Shown: positions 39,200-39,210 of the stretch, piece by piece
Numbering within the stretch: position 1 is the stretch's first letter
Layout of the letters: every line of letters begins with the position of its first letter
Assembly (NCBI RefSeq): GCF_001591685.1
Contig: NZ_BCVJ01000015.1
Location: forward strand, 1 to 39,210
Reading direction: 5' to 3'
DNA from: Ligilactobacillus murinus DSM 20452 = NBRC 14221
GTDB taxonomy: Bacteria; Bacillota; Bacilli; Lactobacillales; Lactobacillaceae
DNA length: 39,210 nt
Notes under the pieces: generated by a model
What the model was told of the DNA's origin: nothing
What the model saw: only the letters and a program-made list of their open reading frames with translations
Database searches by the model: none
Made by a program: the position numbers and the translations under genes

Positions 39200-39210
39200 T
39201 ATATATCCTG

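Overview
The window reads as chromosomal DNA of a low-GC Gram-positive lactic acid bacterium of the family Lactobacillaceae. A Ligilactobacillus-like species is my best guess, but the genus is not proven from the sequence. Pointers are the mutS-mutL-ruvA-ruvB-queA-tgt-yajC order, PepV dipeptidase, a LacS-type lactose transporter with a fused IIA domain, a class II GalT, an L-2-hydroxyisocaproate-type dehydrogenase, a leuS T-box, AGGAGG-type ribosome binding sites and Gram-positive intrinsic terminators. I see no phage, transposon, plasmid or CRISPR content. Coding density is high and almost every transcription unit has a readable sigma-A promoter and terminator.

Layout. 1-330: the 3' end of a LysM cell-wall protein. 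331-3048: leuS behind a leucine-type T-box. 3229-7030: an APC amino-acid permease, then a MurJ/YtgP-type lipid flippase coupled to an RsuA-family pseudouridine synthase, which runs convergently into nnrD (NAD(P)HX repair) with a 30-bp overlap. 7996-9396: pepV. 9436-11684: a strong promoter, a structured-looking leader, two small genes (one YbjQ-like), a tRNA-Leu(CAG), a universal stress protein gene and two small membrane-protein genes. 11919-14909: a second APC permease, a convergent DUF925-type nucleotidyltransferase, a second universal stress protein and a small helical protein.

15075-24147: mismatch repair (mutS, mutL), Holliday-junction branch migration (ruvAB), queuosine tRNA modification (queA, tgt) and yajC, in a tightly packed same-strand array. 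MutL carries the endonuclease motif of MutH-less bacteria. 24266-25180: an L-2-hydroxyacid dehydrogenase with its own promoter and a perfect 16-bp palindrome in its leader.

25309-38106: a lactose/galactoside utilisation island. lacZ (reverse) and lacS (forward) diverge from one control region with two cre-like sites, each lying over a -10 box. glyA follows lacS. A LacI/GalR-family repressor diverges from galK-galT-galA (alpha-galactosidase). Together they would import lactose and alpha-galactosides, hydrolyse them and feed galactose into the Leloir pathway. galE and galM are not in the window. 38222-39073: an exported alpha/beta hydrolase of the DUF915 type.

Most interesting observations: (1) a very strong codon-context rule in which isoleucine ATC is preceded by G-ending codons, packing genes with GATC; (2) tgt has no ribosome binding site of its own and its ATG overlaps the stop of a 15-codon leader ORF inside an inverted repeat; (3) a structured leader upstream of a hypothetical/usp gene group that could be a Lacto-usp RNA; (4) a candidate operator 9-mer shared by the lac and gal control regions; (5) a 20-bp palindrome over the predicted galR start site.
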